From an uncultured Flavobacteriaceae bacterium (GTDB taxonomy: Bacteria; Bacteroidota; Bacteroidia; Flavobacteriales; Flavobacteriaceae), in the NCBI GenBank assembly GCA_947486785.1, contig CANKUU010000002.1, positions 124,001-188,000 of the forward strand: DNA of 64,000 nt, in the 5' to 3' direction. The notes beneath the pieces are model-generated. The model made no database searches. It was not told the origin of the DNA and saw nothing but the letters and a program-made list of their open reading frames with translations. Positions 1 through 8,699 of this stretch are shown here, in pieces. Numbering within the stretch: the first letter of the stretch is position 1; every line of letters begins with the position of its first letter. A program made the translations under genes and the position numbers.

Positions 1-1771
1 TATTCTGATGCTTAAACTCGCCAAGAGCTTCTACCTTAAAGTACTTTAAAAACTTATAGTTTAAACTAAATCGAGGTTCCCATATTTGGGTATTAAACTT
101 ATCTAAATAGTTGTGTCGCAAACCTATATTTACAAACAGTAGTTTATTTAAAGCCCATTTAATTTCACTAAAAACACCATAGGTACGCAATACTTTACTT
201 TCGTAAAAAAGGTATTGAGGTCGATCTACATCATCAAGATTATTTATTTGGGTTTCTACTAAATGGTACCCGTTAATCCAATGTACTTGAGGTGAAAGTT
301 CTAAATCTCCTAAAAACTTAAAGCTAGTTTCTGAAACGGTATTCTTTTGTAAAAATCGCTGATTTTTAAGAATGTTCGCGTTAATACCCTTTAGCTGATA
401 CTCACTTTCGTAAATAGAAAGTTCTGATCTAAATTTTTCAGACCAAGTTCTTTGATATTTTAAGCTTGCCGCAGTACTATTTTGGTTTAAACTACTTTCT
501 TTAACTTCTTCTGCCCCATTAACCTCTTCTCTTTCGTTAAAGACCAAGGCGTTGGCGGTTTGAATAAAATTTAACTGAAATCTATCTTTATTAGAAGGTT
601 GGTATAAGGCTCGAAAAGAAGCATCATAAAAGTCAAAATCAATTCCTGAATTAATGACATTAACTACATGATTTTCTATTTCGGTATTTTGAGCGATACG
701 ATTAAAATATTCACCATACGTGGGGGTATCTATAAAATCGCTAATTGATTTTCGTGCTGCTACTTGTAATGAAGCTTTTTTACTAATGGGTACATCTACA
801 AAACCATTAACATCCAAAAAATTTACCCCAATATTACCTTTTAACTTTTTATTGATAAATTTATCTGTAGTCATGGCTATTGTGCCCGAAACACCATCGG
901 TTTCGGCAGCACTAGTTCCGTTTTTATAAAGCTCAACTTTTTGGGTAATATTAGAGTTATACATCGATATTAAACCAAAAAAATGACCCGATTGATACAT
1001 TTTAATGCCGTCCCAAGAAATCAAATTTTGATCATTACTACCTCCTCTAATATTAATATTTGAAACCGTTTCATCAATACTGTGTATGCCCGCAAAAGAT
1101 TGAACACCATGCAATACATCTTTGTCTATAAGACCAGGAAGTAAACGCATTTTATTTAATTTTAATTGAAACGCACCATTGTCTAATTTATCAACACCTT
1201 GGGTTAAATAGTCATAAACGACTATTTCAGATAATTGCTCGTAATTTGGGTCTAAATAAATTGCTTTACAATCGGCAGAAAGCTCAAAATTATTCGCTTG
1301 TCTTGAAAGTGTTTTGTGGCCGATATGTCGAATTCGGATGAGATCCTCATCAGAAGAAATAGCAATTTCAAAATAGCCTTCTTCGTTTGATATAACGCCT
1401 TTGTTGCCATTTTGTATGGTTACAAAAGGTAATACTTCTTTGGTATATCTATCTTTTATATAGCCGCAAAGTATCTTTTCTTTGTTTTTAATGGAGATGA
1501 TTTTATCAGAAATAAAGACAAAATCTAAGTTTGATTGCGCACCTAAATCTGAAACAATTTCTTTTATTGGTGCTGATCTAGTGCTATAGTTTACGGTAAC
1601 ACTATCTACTAAAGTTGAGGCATAATTAAACTGAACGCTATACTGAGCTTGCAATTCTGTTAACACATTTGATAAACGTTTTTTAACAGCATTACTTTCT
1701 TGAGCGAAGGTGCAATTACATATACATAGTAGTGTAATTGTGAGGAGCGGGACATTAAACTTCTTATTCAC
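1..1771 (-). CDS. FecA-like TonB-dependent receptor (partial, C-terminus beyond window)
   Basis: Outer-membrane active-transport receptor, cut by the left edge and absent from the ORF track. I translated it from a GTG at 1771-1769; the codon just upstream in frame is a stop, and no in-frame ATG lies near. The start overlaps the end of the upstream fecR-like gene by 8 nt, so they are translationally linked. The protein has a signal peptide ending near CNCTFAQ. An STN domain follows (about residues 30-90), the periplasmic module of receptors that signal to an anti-sigma factor. Next come a carboxypeptidase-regulatory-like segment, the plug (SNINIRGGSNDQNLISWDG) and the start of the barrel. With the adjacent FecR and sigma genes it forms a trans-envelope signalling system in which substrate binding induces expression. 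The substrate (iron chelate or glycan) cannot be told from sequence. Confidence 0.88.
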   Translation of the reverse strand, partial: MNKKFNVPLLTITLLCICNCTFAQESNAVKKRLSNVLTELQAQYSVQFNYASTLVDSVTVNYSTRSAPIKEIVSDLGAQSNLDFVFISDKIISIKNKEKILCGYIKDRYTKEVLPFVTIQNGNKGVISNEEGYFEIAISSDEDLIRIRHIGHKTLSRQANNFELSADCKAIYLDPNYEQLSEIVVYDYLTQGVDKLDNGAFQLKLNKMRLLPGLIDKDVLHGVQSFAGIHSIDETVSNINIRGGSNDQNLISWDGIKMYQSGHFFGLISMYNSNITQKVELYKNGTSAAETDGVSGTIAMTTDKFINKKLKGNIGVNFLDVNGFVDVPISKKASLQVAARKSISDFIDTPTYGEYFNRIAQNTEIENHVVNVINSGIDFDFYDASFRALYQPSNKDRFQLNFIQTANALVFNEREEVNGAEEVKESSLNQNSTAASLKYQRTWSEKFRSELSIYESEYQLKGINANILKNQRFLQKNTVSETSFKFLGDLELSPQVHWINGYHLVETQINNLDDVDRPQYLFYESKVLRTYGVFSEIKWALNKLLFVNIGLRHNYLDKFNTQIWEPRFSLNYKFLKYFKVEALGEFKHQN

Positions 1772-2678
1772 TCATACTCAAACGCACATTGTTTGAATTT
1801 ATTATCTCATAATTTATACCTAGTGGCTCAGATACTGCATTTAGGGCGTTTGCAAGGTTACCGTGTGTAAAAGCACCTGTAAATAACTGTTCGGTATTTA
1901 CCGATTCTGTAGTTATTTTTACGCCATATTGACGCTCTAACTCTTCAAATACCTCAGCAAGTGGGGTATGATCAAATGTACTTAAATTGTTTATCCATTC
2001 GGGCATTTCAGAGCTATGCTTACCGGTAACTATTTCACCAGCCTCTGATCTATATTTATCACCAACCTTTAATATTTTAGTGTCACGATCTGTTTTAACT
2101 CGTACGGTACCCTCATAACAAGTAACCTCAAAAATATGCCCTCTTTGTTTAATATTAAATTCGGTACCTAAAACACTTACCGTACCGCTAGCAGTTACAA
2201 CATCAAATTTTGCTCCTTTAGCAACATCAAAAAATGCTTCTCCTTCTAATTCAATTTCTCTTTTGTTTTGCCACTCTTCCTCGTTGTACTTTACCTCAGA
2301 CAAAGCATTTAGTACCACTTTTGAAGCATCGGGTAAAGCTATTGTTGTTTTCTCAACTACCGCAGTTTGTACTTCAACTAACTGGTTATTAGTAAACATG
2401 AAATAAACACCAACCAATACTAAAGCAACACTTGCAATACGCATCAATGGCTTATACCAATTTAATTTTTTAACAGGGGTAGTATCTTCTTTTAGCTGTT
2501 TTTTGAAATCTTCAAAATCTGGCATTTTAGAAAAATTCGCTGCTTTAAATTGGGTAGCGTCTTCAATAATGCTTTTGTAAAAAGAGGCGTCTTCATGAGC
2601 TTCAAAAGTGCTTCTTTCTTCATCTGTCATTTCATCAGACAACCACTTTTTTAGTAGATCGTTATTATTTATGAGCAT
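1764..2678 (-). CDS. FecR-family anti-sigma factor
   Basis: Inner-membrane anti-sigma regulator of the preceding ECF sigma factor. The 304-residue protein has a short cytoplasmic N-terminal region (1-75) and one membrane segment (about 77-95, IASVALVLVGVYFMF). A periplasmic FecR domain follows, with the typical ALPDASKVVLNA, EGEAFFDVAK and VLGTEFNIK blocks, and a C-terminal DUF4974-like part (PLAEVFEELERQYGVKI) that contacts the receptor STN domain. It lies 43 nt after the sigma gene and overlaps the receptor gene by 8 nt, so the three read as one operon. Length and domain order are normal for Bacteroidota. Confidence 0.92.
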   Translation of the reverse strand: MLINNNDLLKKWLSDEMTDEERSTFEAHEDASFYKSIIEDATQFKAANFSKMPDFEDFKKQLKEDTTPVKKLNWYKPLMRIASVALVLVGVYFMFTNNQLVEVQTAVVEKTTIALPDASKVVLNALSEVKYNEEEWQNKREIELEGEAFFDVAKGAKFDVVTASGTVSVLGTEFNIKQRGHIFEVTCYEGTVRVKTDRDTKILKVGDKYRSEAGEIVTGKHSSEMPEWINNLSTFDHTPLAEVFEELERQYGVKITTESVNTEQLFTGAFTHGNLANALNAVSEPLGINYEIINSNNVRLSMSE

Positions 2679-2721
2679 AATCCTTTTTTTTATAAAACAA
2701 CTAACAAGCTAAATCTCCTGA

Positions 2722-3246
2722 CTATTTTATCTTAAAATTTTCTAATTCTTTTTTTAATTGATTAAAAGCCGAGTAAATACGGTACTCTACCACCTTTCGA
2801 GTGACTCCTAATAATTCTGCAATTTCTTCATGCTTTTTACCTTCAACCTTATTTAGCATAAAAGCGGTTCGTTGATCTTCTGATAAATTAGCAATAGCAT
2901 TTTGGTACTTTTTATTATACTCTTCTTTTTCAAGTATAAACTCTGGGGTTTCATTTGTATAGTTTTTAGGCGCTACCGACTTATAGTTTAAAACTACTTT
3001 TTGGTGTTTTACCTCATTTAGCATTAAGTTATTTGCTATGGTAAACAAATAAGACTTTGCTTTAGTTAAGGGTACTTTCTTACAATTTTCCCATAACTTA
3101 ATAAATGCCTCTTGTGCTTTATCACCAGGATTTAAATTTTCACCATACTTATAATAAAGAAAATCGTGTAGATTTTTAGCGTGTTTCTCATATAAATTGG
3201 CATATATGGTGTCGTTACATACGTCTTGATGTAGATCTTTTTTCAA
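2722..3246 (-). CDS. ECF-type RNA polymerase sigma factor
   Basis: A 174-residue sigma-70 family extracytoplasmic-function factor. Region 2 covers about residues 15-85 (FIKLWENCKKVPLTKAKSYL, then the conserved FTIANNLMLNEVKH). Region 4 covers about 110-165 (LSEDQRTAFMLNKVEGKKHEEIAELLG, a helix-turn-helix). It is the first gene of a sigma/anti-sigma/receptor operon, the arrangement of the FecI-FecR-FecA paradigm, and should direct polymerase to its own operon and perhaps to the divergent lipoprotein gene. Its target promoter cannot be stated from one window. Confidence 0.93.
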   Translation of the reverse strand: MKKDLHQDVCNDTIYANLYEKHAKNLHDFLYYKYGENLNPGDKAQEAFIKLWENCKKVPLTKAKSYLFTIANNLMLNEVKHQKVVLNYKSVAPKNYTNETPEFILEKEEYNKKYQNAIANLSEDQRTAFMLNKVEGKKHEEIAELLGVTRKVVEYRIYSAFNQLKKELENFKIK

Positions 3247-3285
3247 CTCTCACTATTTTATTTGATAAAAGTAAATAAACTTTTC

Positions 3286-3310
3286 TATTAAATTTTCAGG
3301 AAATTTAATA
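3286..3310. promoter_or_regulatory. Perfect inverted repeat in divergent promoter region
   Basis: TATTAAATTT and AAATTTAATA are perfect 10-bp arms around a 5-bp spacer (TCAGG). The site lies 40 nt before the sigma gene start and 50 nt before the divergent lipoprotein start. There is no T-run, so an operator is more likely than a terminator. The binding protein is unknown. Confidence 0.4.
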
Positions 3311-3360
3311 CTTCAGTTGTTTTACTACTAAACGTAGACCAAATACACCAACAATAAACG

Positions 3361-4452
3361 ATGAAAAAAAATAACCCCATAGTAGCTATTCTATTAATTA
3401 TTTGCGTTTTAGCAAGTAGCTCTTGTAGGAAAGAAGATTCTGAATATGTGGGTGAAACCCCAGCAGACCGACTACCGAAAAATGCTAACATTACTAATTT
3501 ATTATCAAGAATTACCATGAATGATGGTTCTTATGATAATATTATAGACCAAGCAAGTTGTTTTTCTGTTAAACTGCCGGTTACTGTTTTTGCTAATGAA
3601 ACACAAATTATAGTAAATACTGCTGATGATTTAGATCGTTTAGAAGATCTTATTAGCGAAAGAAACGATGAAAATAATAGGCTGACGATTATTTTTCCGA
3701 TCACTATTATTTTATCAGATTTTACCGAAGTAACGCTAACAAGTAATGATGAATTACAAGCTTATGCCAACACCTGTGAACCTGTCAACACTTCAGATTC
3801 AGATGTAGAGTGCATCGATATTCAATATCCTATTGAAGCGGCTTACGTTAATGTAAATAGTGGCGCAATTGAAACAAAGGCGATTACTAACGATAAAAAA
3901 TTATTTGATTTTCTAGAAGATTTAAATAATGATGTAGTGGTAAGTTTAAATTTTCCGATCACCGTTATACTAAGTGACCGATCTGAAATAGAAATTTCAT
4001 CGATAGAAGAATTAGAAAACGTTATCAACGAACATAAAGACGATTGTGATGAACTTGACACCAACCAAATGGTAAACGATTGTGCCAACTGCGAACCTGA
4101 TGATTTAGTAGCTATATGGGCTTTTTGTTCAGAGTGGACGGTTAAACGTCTTAAAGTGGACCAGCTTGAAGTAGGCCATATTTATGAAGATTTTGTGTTT
4201 AAGTTTAATCAAGATGGCACTTTACTAGCTTCTTCTAGCCTATTATCCTACTCAGGATCTTGGACCACTAGCGGCACAGGCAATGATATCTTGTTAACCA
4301 TTAATATACCCCAATTACCTAATTTTCACTTTAACGGAACATGGAACCTGATTAACATTAAAAACTTTATGAATGGTAACAACGGTAAAATTAGACTGAA
4401 TTTTAAAACAGCTACTAATAATAAACTTCGATTTAAACAAAACTGTGATTAA
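3361..4452 (+). CDS. Flavobacterial lipoprotein with tandem FPIT-ILSD repeats
   Basis: A 363-residue predicted lipoprotein. The signal peptide ends at lipobox LASSSC (Cys22), so it is probably anchored in the envelope. The body has repeated blocks of the same build: a strand pair such as LPVTVFANETQI, FPITIILSDFTEV or FPITVILSDRSEI, followed by a helix rich in Asp, Glu and Leu ending near a Cys (ELQAYANTC, ELENVINEHKDDC). The last 120 residues form a separate beta-rich, lipocalin-like part (GSWTTSGTGNDILLTI). I know no function for this family, though similar lipoproteins are common in flavobacteria. It is transcribed away from the sigma operon across a 114-nt region holding a perfect inverted repeat, so shared control is possible. 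Confidence 0.82.
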   Translation: MKKNNPIVAILLIICVLASSSCRKEDSEYVGETPADRLPKNANITNLLSRITMNDGSYDNIIDQASCFSVKLPVTVFANETQIIVNTADDLDRLEDLISERNDENNRLTIIFPITIILSDFTEVTLTSNDELQAYANTCEPVNTSDSDVECIDIQYPIEAAYVNVNSGAIETKAITNDKKLFDFLEDLNNDVVVSLNFPITVILSDRSEIEISSIEELENVINEHKDDCDELDTNQMVNDCANCEPDDLVAIWAFCSEWTVKRLKVDQLEVGHIYEDFVFKFNQDGTLLASSSLLSYSGSWTTSGTGNDILLTINIPQLPNFHFNGTWNLINIKNFMNGNNGKIRLNFKTATNNKLRFKQNCD

Positions 4453-4475
4453 AGGCTACTGCCTTTTACACCAGT

Positions 4476-4512
4476 AAAAAATAGCGCGGATAGGTATCTG
4501 CGCTATTTTTTT
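4476..4512. terminator. Bidirectional intrinsic terminator
   Basis: AAAAAATAGCGC pairs perfectly with GCGCTATTTTTT around a 12-nt loop, with A and T runs on either side. It sits between the convergent lipoprotein and ZIP transporter genes and can serve both. Confidence 0.85.
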
Positions 4513-4560
4513 GTTTCACAGCTTGTTTTACTAGGTAGCACCAGCTTTATAAGCCGAAGC

Positions 4561-5382
4561 TTATCCTAGCCCCACATCTAAAGTCATCATTACAATAAAA
4601 CCTGCAATAAAACCCATTACAGCTATATCTGAGTGTTTGTCTTGCTGTGTTTCTGGAATTACTTCTTCTACCACAACAAAAATCATTGCCCCAGCTGCAA
4701 AAGAAAGCGCATATGGTAATATCGGCTGAAACGTTAATACTGCCCAAGCACCAATTACTGCTGCAATAGGCTCAACCAATGCAGATGCTTGGCCATATTG
4801 AAAACTCTTCCACCTGCTTAAGCCTTGCCTTCTTAATGGCATAGCTACGGCAAAACCTTCTGGAAAATTCTGTAAACCAATACCTAGTGCTAAAGCAACC
4901 GCCCCCCCAATAGTTGCGCCATCAAAACCAGCAGCTACACCACCAAAAAGAACTCCTACCGCCAATCCTTCTGGTATATTATGTAAAGTAATTGCCAAAG
5001 TTAAAAGTGTAGTTTTATGCCAAGGTGTTTTCATACCCTCTGCATCTGATTCTTTAAAATTTAAATGTAAATGCGGCAACACTTTATCTAATCCGAAGAG
5101 AAAAAGGGCGCCAAAAAAGAATCCCACAGCAGCAGGTATCACTTTTACAAAACCCGTCCCCGGACTCATCTCTATTCCTGGGGCTAATAAGCTCCAAAAA
5201 CTAGCGGCCACCATAACACCGCCCGTAAAACCCAACATACCATCCATTACCGCACGATTTGGATTCTTAAACAAAAAAACCAAAGCGGCACCCGATGCGG
5301 TTAAAAGCCACGTAAATAAAGTTGCATAAAATGCAGCTAGAATGGGATTGATCGATTTCAAAAATTCAATTACTTCTTGCAT
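4561..5382 (-). CDS. ZIP-family divalent metal transporter
   Basis: A 273-residue integral membrane protein of the ZIP (ZupT/GufA-like) family, moving divalent metal (Zn, Fe or Mn) into the cytoplasm. The binding-site segments in the fourth and fifth helices are visible: HNIPEGLAVGVLFGG and GIGLQNFPEGFAV. Note that the second has QNFPEG where many members have HNIPEG. About eight membrane segments can be read. The gene follows the DtxR-type repressor with a 2-nt gap, so the two are one operon and the repressor most likely controls the transporter according to metal supply. Ion preference is inference. Confidence 0.9.
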   Translation of the reverse strand: MQEVIEFLKSINPILAAFYATLFTWLLTASGAALVFLFKNPNRAVMDGMLGFTGGVMVAASFWSLLAPGIEMSPGTGFVKVIPAAVGFFFGALFLFGLDKVLPHLHLNFKESDAEGMKTPWHKTTLLTLAITLHNIPEGLAVGVLFGGVAAGFDGATIGGAVALALGIGLQNFPEGFAVAMPLRRQGLSRWKSFQYGQASALVEPIAAVIGAWAVLTFQPILPYALSFAAGAMIFVVVEEVIPETQQDKHSDIAVMGFIAGFIVMMTLDVGLG

Positions 5383-5384
5383 AA

Positions 5385-6041
5385 CTATTCTGCTATTTTC
5401 AGGTATAAATTACTGGCTATTAGGTAAGAGATATGTATGGTATGTGTTTTAATTTGTATAATGTACGAACCATCAAATTCTTCTTTATCGCGTACATAAA
5501 TGGTATCGCCTAAGGCAATTTTATGTTTGTCTAAAAACTTAAGAAATGGCGGCGATGAATCTTTTACACCCACACATGTGCCACTAGCACCCACTGGCAC
5601 ATCACATAGTAGTTTTTTTATCGCCTTTTTAAACACTCCTTCTTTTGAAGGAATTGGATCTCCATGCGGGTCTACTTGCGGAAAACCCAAATGCCTCTCG
5701 AGCTGATCTACAAGTTTATCGCTCTTAATATGCTCTAACTGCTCGGCCACTACATGTACCTCATCCCAAGAAAAATCTAACTTTTCAACCAAAAAAACCT
5801 CCCAAAGACGATGCTTTCGAATTAACGAAAGTGCAATTTTTTGACCATATTCAGTAAGATTAACGCCTCTGTAAGGTTTATAATTAACCACACCCTTCTC
5901 TGATAATTTTTTAACCATATCTGTTACCGAAGAAGGTTTGGCAGCAACTTTTTCTGCCATTGCATTTGTAGAAACCGTAGTATTCTCTCCTTTACCTAGG
6001 TGATAAATCGCCTTTATGTAATCTTCTTCAGAAAGTGTCAT
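5385..6041 (-). CDS. DtxR/MntR-family metal-dependent repressor
   Basis: Metal-sensing transcriptional repressor. The start is set at the ATG at 6041 (MTLSEEDYIKAIYHL), which matches family N-termini; the longer ORF from 6077 adds 12 unlikely residues. The winged-helix DNA-binding domain (about 1-65) contains VSTNAMAEKVAAKPSSVTD. The metal-binding and dimerisation domain (about 66-140) has HRLWEVFLVEKL, and HVVAEQLEHI with the conserved metal ligands. The C-terminal 70 residues are an SH3-like FeoA domain (LGDTIYVRDKEEFDG). It is cotranscribed with the ZIP transporter and divergent from a TonB receptor. A possible operator lies just before that receptor. The metal (Mn, Fe or Zn) is not decided by sequence. 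Confidence 0.92.
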   Translation of the reverse strand: MTLSEEDYIKAIYHLGKGENTTVSTNAMAEKVAAKPSSVTDMVKKLSEKGVVNYKPYRGVNLTEYGQKIALSLIRKHRLWEVFLVEKLDFSWDEVHVVAEQLEHIKSDKLVDQLERHLGFPQVDPHGDPIPSKEGVFKKAIKKLLCDVPVGASGTCVGVKDSSPPFLKFLDKHKIALGDTIYVRDKEEFDGSYIIQIKTHTIHISYLIASNLYLKIAE

Positions 6042-6181
6042 TCTAATCTTTTTTGTAACAGTACTGTTTGGCAGCACATACTCTCATAAGCTTTCACATT
6101 CATTCAACCCCTAAACGGTATTTGAACCCTACTAAAAATAGCCTTTAAACAAAAATACATTTTTATATCCAAAAACAAATA

Positions 6182-6197
6182 TTTAGTTTTATCTAAA
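6182..6197. promoter_or_regulatory. Candidate DtxR-family operator
   Basis: TTTAG-TTTTAT-CTAAA is an inverted repeat with 5-bp arms and a 6-bp spacer, 11 nt before the TonB receptor ATG and inside its probable promoter. It resembles the TTAG/CTAA half-sites of DtxR-family operators and faces the divergent dtxR-like gene. The arms are short, so the support is modest. Confidence 0.35.
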
Positions 6198-6207
6198 AAT
6201 TAATTTT

Positions 6208-8502
6208 ATGCATTCAAAAATTAAATTTTTGAAAGATAAAAACATAAGCTACAGTCTACTTTGCTTGTTTTATTTTGCTGTTTTTTGGGCACAGGCGCAA
6301 CAAACAGCAATTTATGGTACAATTACAGATAGTGATGCCCCTATACCCTTTGCCAATATCTATTTAGAGGGCACCTCCATAGGAACCGCTTCCGATGGCG
6401 ACGGAAAATATCATTTAAAAAACATTCCTGCCGGAAAGTACAAGCTAAAAGCCACCGTTTTGGGCTACCATAACTTTTCTAAAACCATTTACATACAACC
6501 CAATGCGCAATTAAATATTCCTATTGCGTTAACACCAGCCTCCGAACAGCTCGAGGAAACCGTTGTTACGGGTACGCTTAAAGCAGTTAGCAGGTCTCAA
6601 AGTCCTGTTCCGGTAGAAGTGTATAGTCCCACTTTTTTAAAAAAGAATCCTACGGCCAATATTTTTGAAGCTTTACAAAACGTAAACGGTGTGCGCCCAC
6701 AAATAAATTGTAATGTTTGTAATACGGGCGATATTCATATCAATGGCTTAGAAGGCCCCTACACACTGGTTTTAATAGACGGCATGCCTATTGTAAGCGG
6801 CCTAGGAACGGTTTACGGCCTATCGGGTATTCCAAACTCGCTTATAGAACAAGTAGAAATTATTAAAGGGCCCGCATCGAGTCTTTATGGCAGTGAAGCA
6901 GTAGGCGGACTCATTAATATCATCACCAAAAACGCTTTAGCAGCACCAGTTTTTGCCGCCGATACCTTTATTACTGATTGGGGCGAATATAATATTGATG
7001 TAGGTGGCAAAATAACTATAGGAAAGAAAACTAATTTGCTTTTAGGGCTTAACTATTTCAATTTTGATGGGTTAATGGATAATAACGGAGATAATTTTAC
7101 TGATTTAACACTGCAAGACCGTATTTCTATTTTTCAAAAATGGAATTTTCAACGCAAAGACAATCGCATCTTCACCTTGGCTGGGCGTTATTTTTATGAA
7201 GACAGATGGGGCGGCGAATTACAATGGACACCAGCGTTTCGCGGCGGTGATGAAATTTACGGCGAAAGCATCTATACCAGTCGGTGGGAGGTTTTGGGTA
7301 AATACCAACTGCCTGTAAATGAAAAACTGCTTTTATCGCTCTCTTACAACAACCACGCACAAAACTCGGTATATGGCGATGTTGCTTATAGAGCCGATCA
7401 GCGAATAGGCTTCGCTCAATTAACCTGGGATAAAAAAATAAACAAACACGATATACTGTTAGGTAGTGCCCTACGCTACAATTATTATGATGATAACACA
7501 ACGGCTACAGTAGCTGCTGATGAAGTAGTTATTCCGAGTTTGTTTGTGCAAGATGAAATTGGCTTTTCTAAAAAACACGCTCTGTTATTGGGCATGCGTT
7601 ATGACTATGACAAAAGACACGGAAACATTGTTACACCAAGAATGGCATATCGTTTTAAAATGACCGATAATGACATTATACGCCTAAATGCAGGTACCGG
7701 TTTTAGGGTGGTTAATTTATTTACCGAAGAGCATGCCGCCCTTACCGGTGCGCGAGATGTTATTGTAGCTGAAACATTACAACCTGAAAAATCATTTAAT
7801 GTAAACCTCAATTATCTAAAAAAAATATACGCTGACAATGGCACCTTTGCCCATATTGATGCCTCGCTGTTTTACACCCATTTTAGCAATGCCATTCTAC
7901 CCGATTACGATACGAACCCCAACCAAATTATTTATGATAATTTAAAAGGAAAATCAGTTTCTCAGGGGCTTAGCGTTAACCTTGATGTGGTATTTCCGTC
8001 TGGTTTTAAATACTTGATTGGGGCTACTTTTCAAGATGTGCGTCAAACAGAAAACAATAGCTCAAGTCGTCAAATTTTAACCGAAAGCTATACCGCTACT
8101 TGGAATGCAGGTTATAATTTCAAAAAAATAAACCTAAGTATTGATTATACTGGTAATTTATATGGCCCTATGCGATTACCTACCCTTGGCCCAAAAGACC
8201 CTCGTAGTGACTATTCGCCCGTATGGAGTATTCAAAATATACAGTTTACCTACAAGGGCTTTGCTAATTTTGAAATTTACGGAGGCGTAAAAAACCTTTT
8301 AAACTGGACACCCAACAAAGGCAATCCGTTTATTATTGCCCGTGCAAATGACCCTTTTGACAAAAACGTAGTTTTTGATACCAATGGTAATGTAATAGCT
8401 ACCGCTGACAACCCCCATGCCTTAACTTTTGACCCTAGTTACGTATACGCTCCAAACCAAGGAATACGTAGTTTCTTGGGGCTACGGTATCGCCTAAATT
8501 AA
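6208..8502 (+). CDS. TonB-dependent receptor, probable metal-complex uptake
   Basis: A 764-residue outer-membrane receptor. The signal peptide ends near FWAQAQQ. A carboxypeptidase-regulatory-like domain follows (about 35-110, GTITDSDAPIPFANIYLEG). The plug (about 125-240) contains VLIDGMPIVSG and GPASSLYGSEAVGGLINIIT, and the 22-strand barrel runs to the C-terminus. The plug carries a Cys pair (NCNVCNTGD), a mark I associate with a subgroup of Bacteroidota receptors. It is divergent from a DtxR-family repressor that is cotranscribed with a ZIP metal importer. Iron, manganese or zinc chelates (or heme) are therefore the likeliest cargo; this is inferred from context only. No second gene follows in the operon. 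Confidence 0.9.
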   Translation: MHSKIKFLKDKNISYSLLCLFYFAVFWAQAQQTAIYGTITDSDAPIPFANIYLEGTSIGTASDGDGKYHLKNIPAGKYKLKATVLGYHNFSKTIYIQPNAQLNIPIALTPASEQLEETVVTGTLKAVSRSQSPVPVEVYSPTFLKKNPTANIFEALQNVNGVRPQINCNVCNTGDIHINGLEGPYTLVLIDGMPIVSGLGTVYGLSGIPNSLIEQVEIIKGPASSLYGSEAVGGLINIITKNALAAPVFAADTFITDWGEYNIDVGGKITIGKKTNLLLGLNYFNFDGLMDNNGDNFTDLTLQDRISIFQKWNFQRKDNRIFTLAGRYFYEDRWGGELQWTPAFRGGDEIYGESIYTSRWEVLGKYQLPVNEKLLLSLSYNNHAQNSVYGDVAYRADQRIGFAQLTWDKKINKHDILLGSALRYNYYDDNTTATVAADEVVIPSLFVQDEIGFSKKHALLLGMRYDYDKRHGNIVTPRMAYRFKMTDNDIIRLNAGTGFRVVNLFTEEHAALTGARDVIVAETLQPEKSFNVNLNYLKKIYADNGTFAHIDASLFYTHFSNAILPDYDTNPNQIIYDNLKGKSVSQGLSVNLDVVFPSGFKYLIGATFQDVRQTENNSSSRQILTESYTATWNAGYNFKKINLSIDYTGNLYGPMRLPTLGPKDPRSDYSPVWSIQNIQFTYKGFANFEIYGGVKNLLNWTPNKGNPFIIARANDPFDKNVVFDTNGNVIATADNPHALTFDPSYVYAPNQGIRSFLGLRYRLN

Positions 8503-8565
8503 TTTTAACCTGCTTTAAATAGAAAACCTATTACGCCTTACAATCACTTCAAACCAAAACGTACT

Positions 8566-8632
8566 AGTGTATTTTTTAAGGTAACCCTAGCTATGCCAAA
8601 AGCTATAGGGGTGCTACCATTAAGAAAACACT
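8566..8632. repeat. Imperfect long inverted repeat
   Basis: Both arms contain AGTGT, a T-rich run, GGTA and CCCTA, and meet at an AGCTAT/GCTAT core around GCCAAA. They form an imperfect hairpin of about 67 nt. It follows the TonB receptor and may work as a terminator or be a decayed repeat element. I saw no second copy in the window. Confidence 0.4.
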
Positions 8633-8699
8633 TTATTTTACGGTGCTTTTAAGTCTCAGCACAAAGTTCTATTGCATACAGCGGGTTTAATGGCTATTT

